In this document: positions 34,086 to 44,275 of the stretch, in pieces
Layout of the letters: each line of letters opens with the position of its first letter
Numbering within the stretch: position 1 is the first letter of the stretch
Source: Nemophila menziesii
Taxonomy: Eukaryota > Streptophyta > Magnoliopsida > Boraginales > Hydrophyllaceae
NCBI GenBank assembly: GCA_029959085.1
Contig: JARWIR010000001.1
Coordinates: forward strand, 67,518,899 to 67,582,898
DNA: 64,000 nucleotides
Direction of reading: 5' to 3'
Program-made: the position numbers and the translations under genes
Notes under the pieces: model-generated
Seen by the model: only the letters and a program-made list of their open reading frames with translations
What the model was told of the DNA's origin: nothing
Database searches by the model: none

Positions 34086-35095
34086 GGTTCTATCTAATCA
34101 ATCACCTTATAAACATTGAACCTCGATTAAACCCTGCAAAAGGGATTGTCAAGTAAAAATAAAAGGTTAGATCTAAGATCATCTTATGAAGAATGAACTT
34201 CAATTCAACCCTGCAAAGAGGTTGTTGACTTAGATTTTTGTGATCACCTGAACCTCGATTCAACCCTACCAAGGGGGTTGTGGAGTATAAATAAAAGGTT
34301 AGATTAAAGTGACCGCCTTATAAAGGATGAACCTCGATGTAATACTATAAAGGGGTTATCGAGTAAAAAAATAAAAGGTTAGATCTTAGCGATCACCTTA
34401 TAATGACTGAACCTCGGTTCAAACATGCAAAGGGGGTTATCGAGTACACATAAAAGATTAGATCCTAGCGACCACCTTATAATGATGAACCTCAATTCAA
34501 CCCAACCAAGGGGATTTTTGAGTAATAATAAAAGGTTAGATATTAGCGATCACCTTATAATGAATGAACCGTAATTCAACCCTGTAAAAGGGATGTTGAG
34601 TAAAAATAAAAGGTTAGATCTTAGTTATCACCTTATAATGATGAATATTGATTCAACCCTACCAAGGTGGTTGTTGAGTAAAAATAAAATTTTAGATCTT
34701 AGTGATCACCTTATAAAGACAAACCTCAATTCATCCCTGCCAAGGGGGTTGTATAGTGAAAAATATTAGATCTTAGCGATTACCTTGTAGAGATAAACCC
34801 CGATTGAACCCTACGAAAGGGATTGTCGAGTAAAAACAAAAAGTTAGATCTAAGCGACCACCTTATAAAGATGAATCTCGATTCGACCCTACCAAGAGAT
34901 TGTCGAATAAAAATAAAAGTTTAGATCTTAGTGATCACCTTATAATCATAAATCTCGATTCAATTCTGCCAACTTGGTAGTCAGGTAAAAATAAAAGATT
35001 ATATTTTACAGACCACCTTATGAATAAAGACCTCGATTTAACCCTGCAAAGGGATTGTCGAATAAAAAAAAGGGGTCAGAGCTTAATAATTGCTT
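34086..35095. repeat. Minisatellite array 2, about 77-bp units
   Basis: About thirteen units with core AACCTCGATTCAACCCTGCC, AAGGGGGTTGTCGAGT, AAAAATAAAAGGTTAGATCT and TAGCGATCACCTTATAATGA. It shares the AACCT-GA-TCAA start and the TGTCGAGT block with array 1, so both derive from one ancestral unit that lengthened by gaining the AAAATAAAAGGTTAGATC segment, or lost it. Confidence 0.85.
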
Positions 35096-35171
35096 CATAA
35101 AAGTAATCTTTAATTAAAAAAATAAAACAAATCATTCAAAGTCGAGATTAAATAGGTTAAGCTTATATCGT

Positions 35172-36730
35172 TGATGTCTCCTCTTTTGTGATAGATTAAT
35201 CTACTCAAGAGACATCTTTTTGAGGGTTTATGGGACCTATGTGAGGGACTTTTCTCTAATATCTATAGTGTTAATATTTCACTTTTCAACATTCTTTTGG
35301 ATAATGTTTCATTTATAGTGTTTTTGTGTCATAAATGTGTGTTAAGTGTGTAGATTTTTAGGTACATGGTTGACACAAAGATTTAATAGGATGAGGAAAA
35401 GTCTAGAATTAAAGTCCACACTCAAGCCAAGGCGTAAAGAGAGCTAGAAGACAATTTTGGGAAGCTAGAGCATTCATTGAAAAAGTACATCACCATCTTG
35501 TTTCTGTCACCATAATATTCTGGTAATAGTTATGGACTGGATTCTTGATTCTATGGAAAGAGCTTGGAGTTAATGTCGTGTGAGAGGTGACGGAAGTCAA
35601 TTTAGATCTGAGACGAGAAAGTTATGCCAGTTTTACTAACGTGACTCGAACCTGAACAACCTAAGTCAAAAACGGGTTGGGCCAATTTTAAGTCATTTGG
35701 ATGAGTCATTAGGTCCAAAACGTTTTTGGACTTCATATATAAGCTTATTTTGAGCTCCATAAGTTAGTACACTTCAGTTTTATTAAATAATATCACTTGG
35801 ATAGAGCTCAATTGTCTGGAGAAGAGGGAAGAAGGGTTTTCCACCCAGAATTCATCATTCTCCACCATTCCACAACATATCTATCAAGTATTTAAGGTTA
35901 ATACGATTCCATTTTGTGTTTTAAACACGATTCTAGTATTATTTCCATTGTATTTTCATTTATATAATATGATATAAGTTAATTTATGCTTGAAACTTGC
36001 AGGGGTATGAACCCTATATGATTTTTATTCATGTTTTGGTGATTTGGGATACTTTTTACGTATCAAAATGAATTGAATCTTAATTATCCATTGCTTATAT
36101 ATTTGTTTCTTATGCCTATTTATACCCTGATCAAGTATAGGTAGTATGAGTCTTTTGGATTAACACCCGGACGGAGGGTCTGATTTTTGGACATAATATA
36201 TCAATGCTTAGTGCCTTTTATCGTACGATATTAGCACGCTAGGTAGTCAATAAGGCTTGGTTCTTAACCAACCTGAAAGCCAAGAGACTAGTAGGTTATA
36301 AAACTAATTTCCCTATGAGGGAATTCAGATACTATTGCATCACAACTAATGTGAACCGTATTCAATTCACCCATATACCATAAACAAGATGATTATCAAT
36401 TAGGAGGATAACCTGCAAGGATCAAGAATTCCATTCACATATTTAATAAAATCTTTTTAGCATTTTACTTATTTATAATTTAGTTTAATCTTTACGTATT
36501 TGCAAGTTTGTTTTTTTTAAGTATACAAACATCCCTTTATTATTATTTTCTTAATTACAACACAATATTTTATTTCATTCAAAACACATTATCTACTTCG
36601 TTAATAGTCCATGAGGATCAATAGCCCTTAGGCTTATCATATTTTTACTTGGTGACAACCGTACGCTTGCGGGAAGTCTTACTTCCATTGGTAGCACTTC
36701 TCATATTTTTTATAACACCTAGAACAACCA
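35172..36730 (+). repeat. 5' LTR of Athila-like element D
   Basis: 1559-bp LTR starting TGATGTCTCC and ending AACAACCA. The first 46 bp (35172-35217) are an imperfect palindrome centred on AGATTAATCT. A TATATAAG box lies at 35736-35743. Leader hairpin CACCCGGACGGAGGGT near 36164 and TTCCCTATGAGGGAA near 36311. The 3' LTR is not in the window because E and F are nested inside D. Confidence 0.82.
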
Positions 36731-36739
36731 ACAAATAAA

Positions 36740-36756
36740 TAACGTCGCTGTCGGGG
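36740..36756 (+). other. Primer-binding site of element D (decayed)
   Basis: TAACGTCGCTGTCGGGG, recognisable by position and by CGCTGTCGGGG, as in element F. Confidence 0.7.
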
Positions 36757-36878
36757 GCTACAACTTTGTAGTCCTTGTGTTTTTGTTTGTAGTTTAGTGT
36801 TTAGTTGTCTTTTCTATTTTATGTGTTTTTCTAGTTGTTACCGAGATTACAGGTTTATAAAATAAATTCAAATAGGAA

Positions 36879-38303
36879 ATGGGAGGATTGAATGCGAATG
36901 GAGCGAATCCACTAAACTATCCAGTTCAAGGCAAACCTGAGCCAGGAATGCCGTTCCGAGTTATGGCGTAAGGGATTTTCCCTCCAACCATTCAAGCCAC
37001 AAGTTTTAAGCCCGATTAGGGTATGTTAAGTCAATTCTCAAGCAATGGGAATTACAGTGGAGCTGCTCATGAGGATTCGGTTAGAGCTACATAAAAGTTT
37101 ATGCAAATTTGTGATGCCTACATTACTCAGGGCGTTACAAGGGAAGATATGTACTATTTTATGTTCTACTTCTTACTAACCGAAGGCGCAAGTGAGTGGT
37201 TAGACCATCAACCATCCAAAGCAATCCCTTATTGGGAAGCTCTTCAAGTTCAATTCTTAGACCGCTAGTAGCTCAAAGCATGAGGATGAAAGATCAAGTA
37301 GAGCTCGCAAATTTTACACAGATAGATGGAGAAGAGCTAGGAGCTACATGGACTAGGTTCCAACAACAAGACGCCCTCATCACGGGTACAATCCTATTAT
37401 GAAACACTCCATGTTCTATAAGGGACTTGATGGAAATTCGAGGATAAGAGTGAAAATCTTGGATGAGGTGGTTTTGTATATATGAACCCTCTTCAAGCTA
37501 CTAATTGTATGGAGAAGATTATTGACACTAGGTGGGGTTGGGCTACACAAGAAGCCCCATGAGGTATTAATTCCTATGGAGGAGTCGTGTTAGATGACAA
37601 GTTCTCTACTTTATCCGAACAAGTGAAATAATTAGCTTTAGTGGTGCAATAAGGATTGAAGAGTAATCATCAAGAAGTGAAGGTGGTGAAAGAACCTTAT
37701 GGATGTTCAATTTGTGGAGTTGATGATCACACTTGGGAAGAATACCAATGCAACCATGAATCTGTGTTCTTTGTTTCGACTAGAGGTAACCAAAGTTTTG
37801 ATTAATATAATCGTTTTCAGTAGGGATTCCAGAAGTCAAGTCCTAGTAGGATGGTAGCTCAAAATAATTATCATTCACACCCCCAAGGAAATAACTTCCA
37901 AGTGAAACCTCAAGTTTGAATCAAATAGGTCAAGATCAGGTACAAGAAGCTTACAATAAAATCCTAATCCAGAAAGCCCCCCTTCACATCCACAGGAAGA
38001 TAGTAATGACATGATGCAACAATGTTGAGTTCTTTCATGACTACGAAACAACAAACTTGAAATCAAAACATTCGATGAAAGCAAAATAACAAGAAAATGG
38101 AAAAACACTCCATGACACTGAAATCGCTCAAGGACCAAGTGTCTCAAATAACTAACCAAATGAACATGAATGCTAAAATCCAATTTTATAGAGTTGATGA
38201 GACATTACATATAAAACAAGAGATTGTTGAAGAAACGAGTGAACTGTTAGTTGTTGAGGAGAAAATCGAAGAGATTCCGAGAAAAAAAAAGAAATTGTTG
38301 TGA
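36879..38303 (+). pseudogene. Element D gag, heavily mutated
   Basis: Athila-type gag from M-G-G-L-N-A-N-G. Recognisable blocks: G-M-L-S-Q-F-S-S-N-G-N-Y-S-G-A-A-H-E-D, Q-I-C-D-A-Y-I-T-Q-G-V-T-R-E-D-M-Y-Y and S-E-W-L-D-H-Q-P. After 37260 many stops. The nucleocapsid knuckle near 37705 reads C-S-I-C...H-T-W-E-E-Y, with the last cysteine changed. A lysine- and glutamate-rich tail follows (38097-38303). More decayed than the gag of B or F. Confidence 0.78.
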
Positions 38304-38434
38304 GTGGTAAGAGAAATCCTCCACCATTCCCTTCATGTGTTCAAGCTAATCCAGAAACTACAGAGTTTTCAAAGTTTATGAATATTGTGTAAAAGTTACA
38401 CATAAACTTACCGTTTATTGAGGCAATCAAGAGT

Positions 38435-39169
38435 ATGCCAAGATATTTGAAGTTCTTGAAAGATACAATTTCCAAAAAATGTAAGTATATTAAGGGGAAA
38501 ATGGTGGGATTACCTGAGCAATGTAGCGCAATTTGTCAAAGCAAATTTCCACCTAAGTTGAAGGATACTGGAAGCTTTTGCATTCCTATATTCATTGGAG
38601 ATGAATGGACCGGGAGAGTGTTATGCAATTTGGAGGCAAGTATAGATATCATGGCTAGATCAGTGTTTGAGAAGTTGAATATGGGAAAAGCAAGACCTAC
38701 TACCGTAATTTTGAAAATGGCGGACATAACTATTTCTCGACATGAAGGAAAGATTGAAGATGTGCTCATGAAAACAAGTACCTTTATTTTCCTGTGTGAT
38801 TTTGTTATTCTTGACTACGACGTGGATAAGAATGTTCCGATCATTTTAGGGCGGCCATTCTTTGCCACGGGGTGTACATTAATTGATGTAGAAAATGGAG
38901 AGCTAATCATGCGAGTACAAGATGAAGAGGTCAAATTCAAAGTGTTCAAGGCCAAGGAGTTCCCCAATATGAAGGAGGATTGTTTCCTCATTGACACCAT
39001 CAGTCGGGTTACACAAGAGGTATCTGATGAAAGTAATTATGATGATATTTTACAGGCAGCCTTATCCCTAGATTTGCCCAAGTTACACGATGAGCTAGCC
39101 AAAATTCTGTCTGCTCTAAGGTCGGATGGAAAGGGGCGAAGAATGGCCCAATATTACGAACAAGTTTGA
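38435..39169 (+). pseudogene. Element D protease region
   Basis: A 244-codon open stretch covering the linker (P-E-Q-C-S-A-I-C-Q-S-K) and the aspartic protease fold (V-P-I-I-L-G-R-P-F-F-A, I-D-V-E-N-G-E-L). The active-site segment reads L-C-N-L-E-A-S-I-D where relatives have L-C-D-L-G-A-S-I-N: the catalytic aspartate is asparagine and the glycine is glutamate. The frame is long and open but the enzyme would be dead. Confidence 0.82.
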
Positions 39170-39289
39170 GGTTCAGAGGAGATAGAACCACCAAATAACC
39201 AACTATCGTATCTCCTCCGACCTTGAAGAGAAGCCATTACCATCCAATTTGAGGTACGTTTATTTGGGTGAAAATAATACATTTCTAGT
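39170..39289 (+). pseudogene. Element D RT N-terminal edge, cut by element E
   Basis: After the protease stop, L-P-S-N-L-R-Y-V-Y-L-G-E-N-N-T-F-L matches L-P-A-H-L-R-Y-A-Y-L-G-I-N-K-T-F in element F. It ends at the LTR of E (39290). The rest of RT, RNase H and integrase should lie beyond E and F, outside the window. Confidence 0.75.
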
Positions 39290-40795
39290 TGATGTCTCCC
39301 TGTTTGTGATATAATAATCTAGGCTGGAGACATCATTTTAGATGTATTTGATTAATTAGTTTGGGATTTTTTACCCGTTATTTGCTAATTTCTAAATTCT
39401 TTTCTTTTCTTGATGATTTATTACTTTTTAAGCATATTTGGTTTAATTTTTGTGTTAATGTAAATCTCTTCAGGTTAATTGAATATAATTAGATGCCAAA
39501 TAAATTCTAAAGAGTTAAGGAAAGATGATATGGAAGGAATCAAGATATAAAATAAAGTAGAGTTGAAATAGGAAAGGAAAAGCTGCCAATTAAATCTAGA
39601 AATTCTACAGTTACGTCCACTAAAGTGAAGATAACACTAAATCGGTGTGCGAATTTGGACGATACTTTAACTAGTTAGATATATAGTTCTGTAGCGGTCG
39701 TTTAGATATAAAGTGGACAAAAATCGGCCCAATAACGAAGGAGATATGATCAAAGTAGTGAGGAGTGTTTATCCTATCCTATATTTTAGGAAACGAATTT
39801 GAGATGGACTTGGACTCAAATTACTTGCTTTCCACTAATGTTTTCGACCTAGGGTCTTCTAAACACCTGTAACTACACCATCTTATCATTGTAAACATGT
39901 CCTTGCTTAATTATTAGTCGTTAGTTCAAAAAACATCATCTATCTTTATTTTATTTCTTGTTAGTATGAACTAATTTTCCCATGGATTTTGCATACGTAT
40001 AATCTTTGAATTCTATGTTCTTCTATCTAATTTTATTTGGGAAAAACATTTTTAAATTGATTCTAGCTTCTTAACCTTTATATTTTTTTATGTGCTTTGA
40101 TTTATTGAATGTCGTTCTTGCTAGTGCACGAGTATTGACTACCCCATTAAGAGCAGTTGGATGGTCACCTGGAAGGGGTGTCTAATTGTCAAAACACCAC
40201 ATAAACGGCTAGTGTGTGTTAGTGATCCGGAAGGGCTTGCCTATCTGGATAGTCACTAGGGTTTGAGATTTAACCACCGGTTATTGTGCAGGGTCCCCTA
40301 GCCCAAGTTTCCTGACCTAAACCACCGATTATTGTGCAGGGTCCCCTAGCCCAAGTCTCCTGGTAATTGTTAGGTCGCCACCTAAGTCCACCCAGAAGGG
40401 GGTTAGGAGGTATACAGAATCCTGGCTACTTAATTTAAGTGCTTTAATAACCCTTATAACTAGTAGAAGAAATAGAAGGATAAGTGCATACAAGCAAACC
40501 TAAGCTATATTTCTCATCTTATTCTTACATCTTTATTTTATTTCATTAGTATTTAATCACTATCCTCTCAATCATTATTCATAATTACTTTTAGTGTCTT
40601 TTAATTTATTGCACTAAATTCTTACTACACTTTCTTGTAATCCATTCGTATAACACCATAAGTTCCTAAGAATGAATCTAACTTATCATTGAATCTTGCA
40701 TACGATTGGTGACACTGGCAGTCAGTAACGTCATTCATTAGGGTGATAGTTCGCATCTTATTTACATTATTTTTATCACACCTTACCAACCACCA
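39290..40795 (+). repeat. 5' LTR of Athila-like element E
   Basis: 1506-bp LTR starting TGATGTCTCC and ending AACCACCA; pairs with 54199-55159 (about 85% by eye, so old). The 46-bp terminal palindrome is at 39290-39335. Leader hairpins: CACCTGGAAGGGGTG (40166-40180), ATCCGGAAGGGCTT near 40224 and CCACCCAGAAGGGGG near 40388. Inserted into the start of element D's RT. Confidence 0.87.
40272..40367 (+). repeat. 48-bp tandem duplication inside LTR of E
   Basis: AACCACCGGTTATTGTGCAG and the rest of the unit occur at 40272 and again at 40320 with few differences. Single copy in the other LTRs of this type. Confidence 0.85.
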
Positions 40796-40801
40796 AGTTG
40801 T

Positions 40802-40818
40802 TGGCCCCGCTGCCGGGG
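40802..40818 (+). other. Primer-binding site of element E
   Basis: TGGCCCCGCTGCCGGGG, two mismatches from the tRNA-Asp-type site, 7 bp after the LTR. Confidence 0.85.
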
Positions 40819-40922
40819 ACTTGTGTCTCGTTTGCGTGTTGGTTTAATTTTTAGTGTAGTAGTTTTTAGTTATATTCTTAGACACTTTCTTTTTTGTTTT
40901 TGTCTCTTTCAAGTTCTAGTGT

Positions 40923-42590
40923 ATGCTCGAGAATCCTGAAAGTGTATTTAGGGCTTACAACAAACGCCTAAGAGAAAAGAAGGAACAAAGAGAAGGCATG
41001 TCTATAAAGAGGATATTCCAATTCAACCTGAGGGTAATAATCTTAACAATAAAAACAATAATAAAAGATTACTTATTCCTCTGGTAGTACCTATTCCTCA
41101 AGTATTAGCACCACCAGGTTGAGATGGCAGAAATAATCAACGTCACGAACAAGATCTCCCAGGCTTGGGAGCACCTTTTCGAGCTTAACCCTTGGGTTAT
41201 CGTCCTCCAGTGATCCAGAATATTAAGTTCAGGCCCGGTCCAAGTATGCTCATTCAATTTACGAGTTATAGATACTATAGTGGTGCACCGATTTAAAATC
41301 TGGTAAGAGCGATTCAGAAGTTTATATAGATTTGTGATGCCTATATTACTCTTGTGATTACATGCGAGCAACTGTATTGTCATATGTTTTTGTTCTTCTT
41401 GACCGGAAGTGTTGATGATTGGCTAGATAGACAACTACCAAACACAATTAAAACTTGGGATGAACTACAAGCTGCATTCTTTAACTGTTTGTATCTGAAA
41501 AGTATGAGATTAAAAGATCAGATAGAGCTTGCAAGTTTTTGCCAAGAGAATGATAAATAAGTAGGAGACGCATCGACAAGGTTTCAAAAAAAGTTAGCAA
41601 GATTTCCACTTCATGGTTACACCCCATCTTTACAGTTAGTTATGTTCTATCAAGGTATTAATGCAGAAAGTAGATTGAGGGTAGATAATATTGGAAGAGG
41701 AGGATTTGTGTCCATGGGTCCTACAAAAGATGCAAAAGGTATGGAACGTATTATATAAATAGAAAGGAGTTGGACAATTTCACGAGCTCCTATTACAAGT
41801 ACCAAAGGCACGCTTCGATTAAGTATGGAAACTGCTCAATCAACTAAATTAACAGCATTAGAAAATCAAGTCAAAGAGATAAAGCTTGAGATGCAACAAA
41901 AAATGTCAAAATTTTGCTGCAACAAATGTAGTGCAAGAAGCACAAGGCTGTCCACAGTGTGAGGTAACAAATCATACATGGGAAGAGTGTGAAGTTAATC
42001 TAGCATCTGTATACTTCACATCTAATCGAGGGAATTACCAATTTGGTAATAGAAATCATCCGGGTATGCAGTATTCAAATCCGTAAGGAGCCGAAAATCA
42101 AGGTATTTATCAACCTCGTCCCAAGCACAACACTTATCAATAGAGAGGTCAAGGTGCATATAAAATAAATCAGAATTATAATAGACTAGCTCCTCCACAA
42201 CAACCAACCAATGATTCTTATACCGATAATCTAGCTCAAAAAGCTTTCCCACAATATCCTCAAGAAGGATTAGTGTTAGAAAAGAGATTACAAAGTTTTA
42301 TGGATCTGGATACTAATAATATTCAAACACATAATGAGAAGTTCAGAGAACAAGAGACCACAATTCAAATCTTAAGCACACAAATGGATCAAATTAAGAA
42401 AGTTATATAAGAAAGAGAAGTGAAGGCCATTGAAGGAGGTGATGACAATGTTGGTTTTGAAGCTTGTAAGGCATTTTCCTTGAAAAATAAAAGAAAGAGA
42501 AAGTACCACATGTTGCAGAAATTGTCGTAAAAGTTCCAGAAATTGAAGAAGAATCAACCAAGTCTAGCCTCGAAGACTCTGACTCCTCCG
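40923..42590 (+). pseudogene. Element E gag, broken
   Basis: Starts M-L-E-N-P-E-S, matching the early part of B's gag. Capsid blocks: F-R-P-G-P-S-M-L-I-Q-F, I-C-D-A-Y-I-T, D-W-L-D-R-Q-L-P-N-T-I-K-T-W-D-E-L and M-R-L-K-D-Q-I-E-L-A-S-F. The knuckle is intact at about 41947-41990 (C-P-Q-C...H-T-W-E-E-C). Then an N/Q/P-rich segment. Stops and frame changes throughout (for example near 41118, 41296, 41558 and 42085). Confidence 0.78.
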
Positions 42591-42599
42591 AAGAATCCG

Positions 42600-43350
42600 A
42601 CTTTGTAAATTTTTTTCAAGTACATGCAAGAAGAGATTAGATCGGATATTAAATTACAGGCTAGTAGAGCAGAATAAAAAGAGGAGGAAGCCTCAAAATA
42701 GCATATGAAGAAGTTGCACCTGTGGTGCAAGAAATGAAAGAAGAAGAGAAGGTGGGCTTGCCACTAATTATTCCAACAATATCACCATCTATTCCTAAAA
42801 CAAATACAAAGGTTGACATTGAACTCAAGACATTTGTAGAGGCTTATAGTCCAGAGAAAATTGACGTCTAAATGCTTGAGATTACAAAGAAAGGGCTTCC
42901 ACCGCAACATGTATTCACGCAAGTTATTCCAGAAAAAGAAGCGAGTGTAGAAGCCAATAAAGAGAATGTGGCTCACACCGAGAGAGTCTCAAGAAGATTT
43001 GAAAAGGAGTTACAGTCAAGCTCAAATATACAGGAAGCTTTAATCTTTCTATTCAAATCAGTGGTATGCTCAAGGTGAAGGCTATGTGTGATGTGGGGTC
43101 AAGTGTGAATCTTATGCCAAGTCTGTGTTCAATAGGCTTGGCATCAAGAAGGTGGAAAAAGATCCTGTGAACTTACAACTTGCGGATAGCTCAGTGACAT
43201 ATACATGGTGAACAGTGGAGGACGTACATGTCCAAATAGGTAATATCACTATCTCTACTGAATTTTTTATTCTTGATTATGATGCAAATAAGAAGGTTTC
43301 AATCGTACTTGGAAGGACTTTCTTGGCCACAAGACAAAAAATCATCAACT
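42600..43350 (+). pseudogene. Element E protease remnant
   Basis: Glutamate-rich linker followed near 43075 by V-K-A-M-C-D-V-G-S-S-V-N-L-M-P, which keeps the catalytic aspartate. The fold continues in shifted frames (L-Q-L-A-D-S-S, I-L-D-Y-D-A-N-K-K-V-S-I-V-L-G-R-T-F-L-A near 43270-43330). Confidence 0.7.
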
Positions 43351-43814
43351 TCTAGGAGAGACCTGTTACCCTCTGCGAAAAAAATTTATCCGAGACATTC
43401 TATATCTGGGGTAAGAAACCAAGGAAGTTAGATCCCACAGTTCCTATCATCCACACTGTTGAAAAATATAGAGTCCCAGAAGAAATGCACGCAAATCCTG
43501 TGGATACTAGACCAATGAGTGAGTTTAGGGTCGTCCATGAAGTTGTATAGAAAGCCCACAAACCTGAGAATATGCCACGAAATCACAAAGATTCGTGGAT
43601 GGGACCATTCTTCGTCACAAAAGTTGGTTAAGTTAAAGTGACAGAAATCAGACCCAAGAGGGGTATCAAACGAAGATTAGTAGACGTTCATATCCTTGCT
43701 CATTGTTGGGGAGGCTATATACGGAAATCCTGATAGAGGTAACGAGTCTAACTTTGAAAGACGTTAAACAAAAGTGTTTTACTAGAGACAACCCAGAATT
43801 TTTTATGTTTTTTT
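43351..43814 (+). pseudogene. Element E integrase C-terminal remnant (RT, RNase H, integrase core missing)
   Basis: After the protease the sequence goes within about 200 bp to the extreme integrase C-terminus: D-S-W-M-G-P-F-F-V-T-K-V-G (about 43591) and R-L-V-D-V-H-I-L-A-H near 43678. No RT, RNase H or D-D-E core motif lies between. E is therefore an internally deleted, non-autonomous derivative. A T-rich tract at 43791-43814 is the copia insertion site. Confidence 0.72.
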
Positions 43815-44275
43815 TATAAGTCATTTTTTTATTTTATTAATATAAAACTTTATTTTATATTATTTGTCTTTATTTTAAATTGATGAATAAAATAAACTTA
43901 TGACTTTTGGCTTTTCATGATCCAACATTAATCCATCCACTAATTTTATCTTAATGATTTTTTCATTAATCTTATGCAAATTAAAAGGTGTAACACTTTT
44001 GTATTAACCATTTGCAAATGAAAGGTTGTAACAACTAGTAATTCATTGCCATTAAAAAGTTTGATGGTAGCTTGGCTATATAAACTAGAGTTTTGGTCCC
44101 TAAACTCAATTCATTCACACAAAAAATATACACCATCTATAGTTGAATGCTTGAGAGTTTGGAAGAACAAAACATAAAGAAAAGTTTCTAAAGACATCAA
44201 TGGCCGGAGGTATCACTACTCTTTTTTCGATCTATTTATTTATTCCGCATTTTAGTCTGATCGATTTTTCTAACA
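43815..44275 (+). repeat. 5' LTR of copia element
   Basis: 461-bp LTR from TATAAGTC to TCTAACA, partner of 49337-49797 (also 461 bp, 7 differences by eye, about 98.5% identity). The left edge is in a T-run and lacks the usual TG, so it is uncertain by a base or two. Contains a TATA box (44077-44084) and an ATG (44200) followed by a GT splice-donor candidate. Confidence 0.92.
44077..44084 (+). promoter_or_regulatory. TATA box of copia 5' LTR
   Basis: TATATAAA, at the same offset (262 bp) as 49599-49606 in the 3' LTR. Transcription would start near 44110, about 90 nt before the LTR ATG. Confidence 0.7.

Noticed and set aside
33165..35095. Regularly repeated units resembling a CRISPR array
   Set aside because: Repeats are long, diverged and head-to-tail without unique spacers, in a plant genome full of retrotransposons. 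They are minisatellites.
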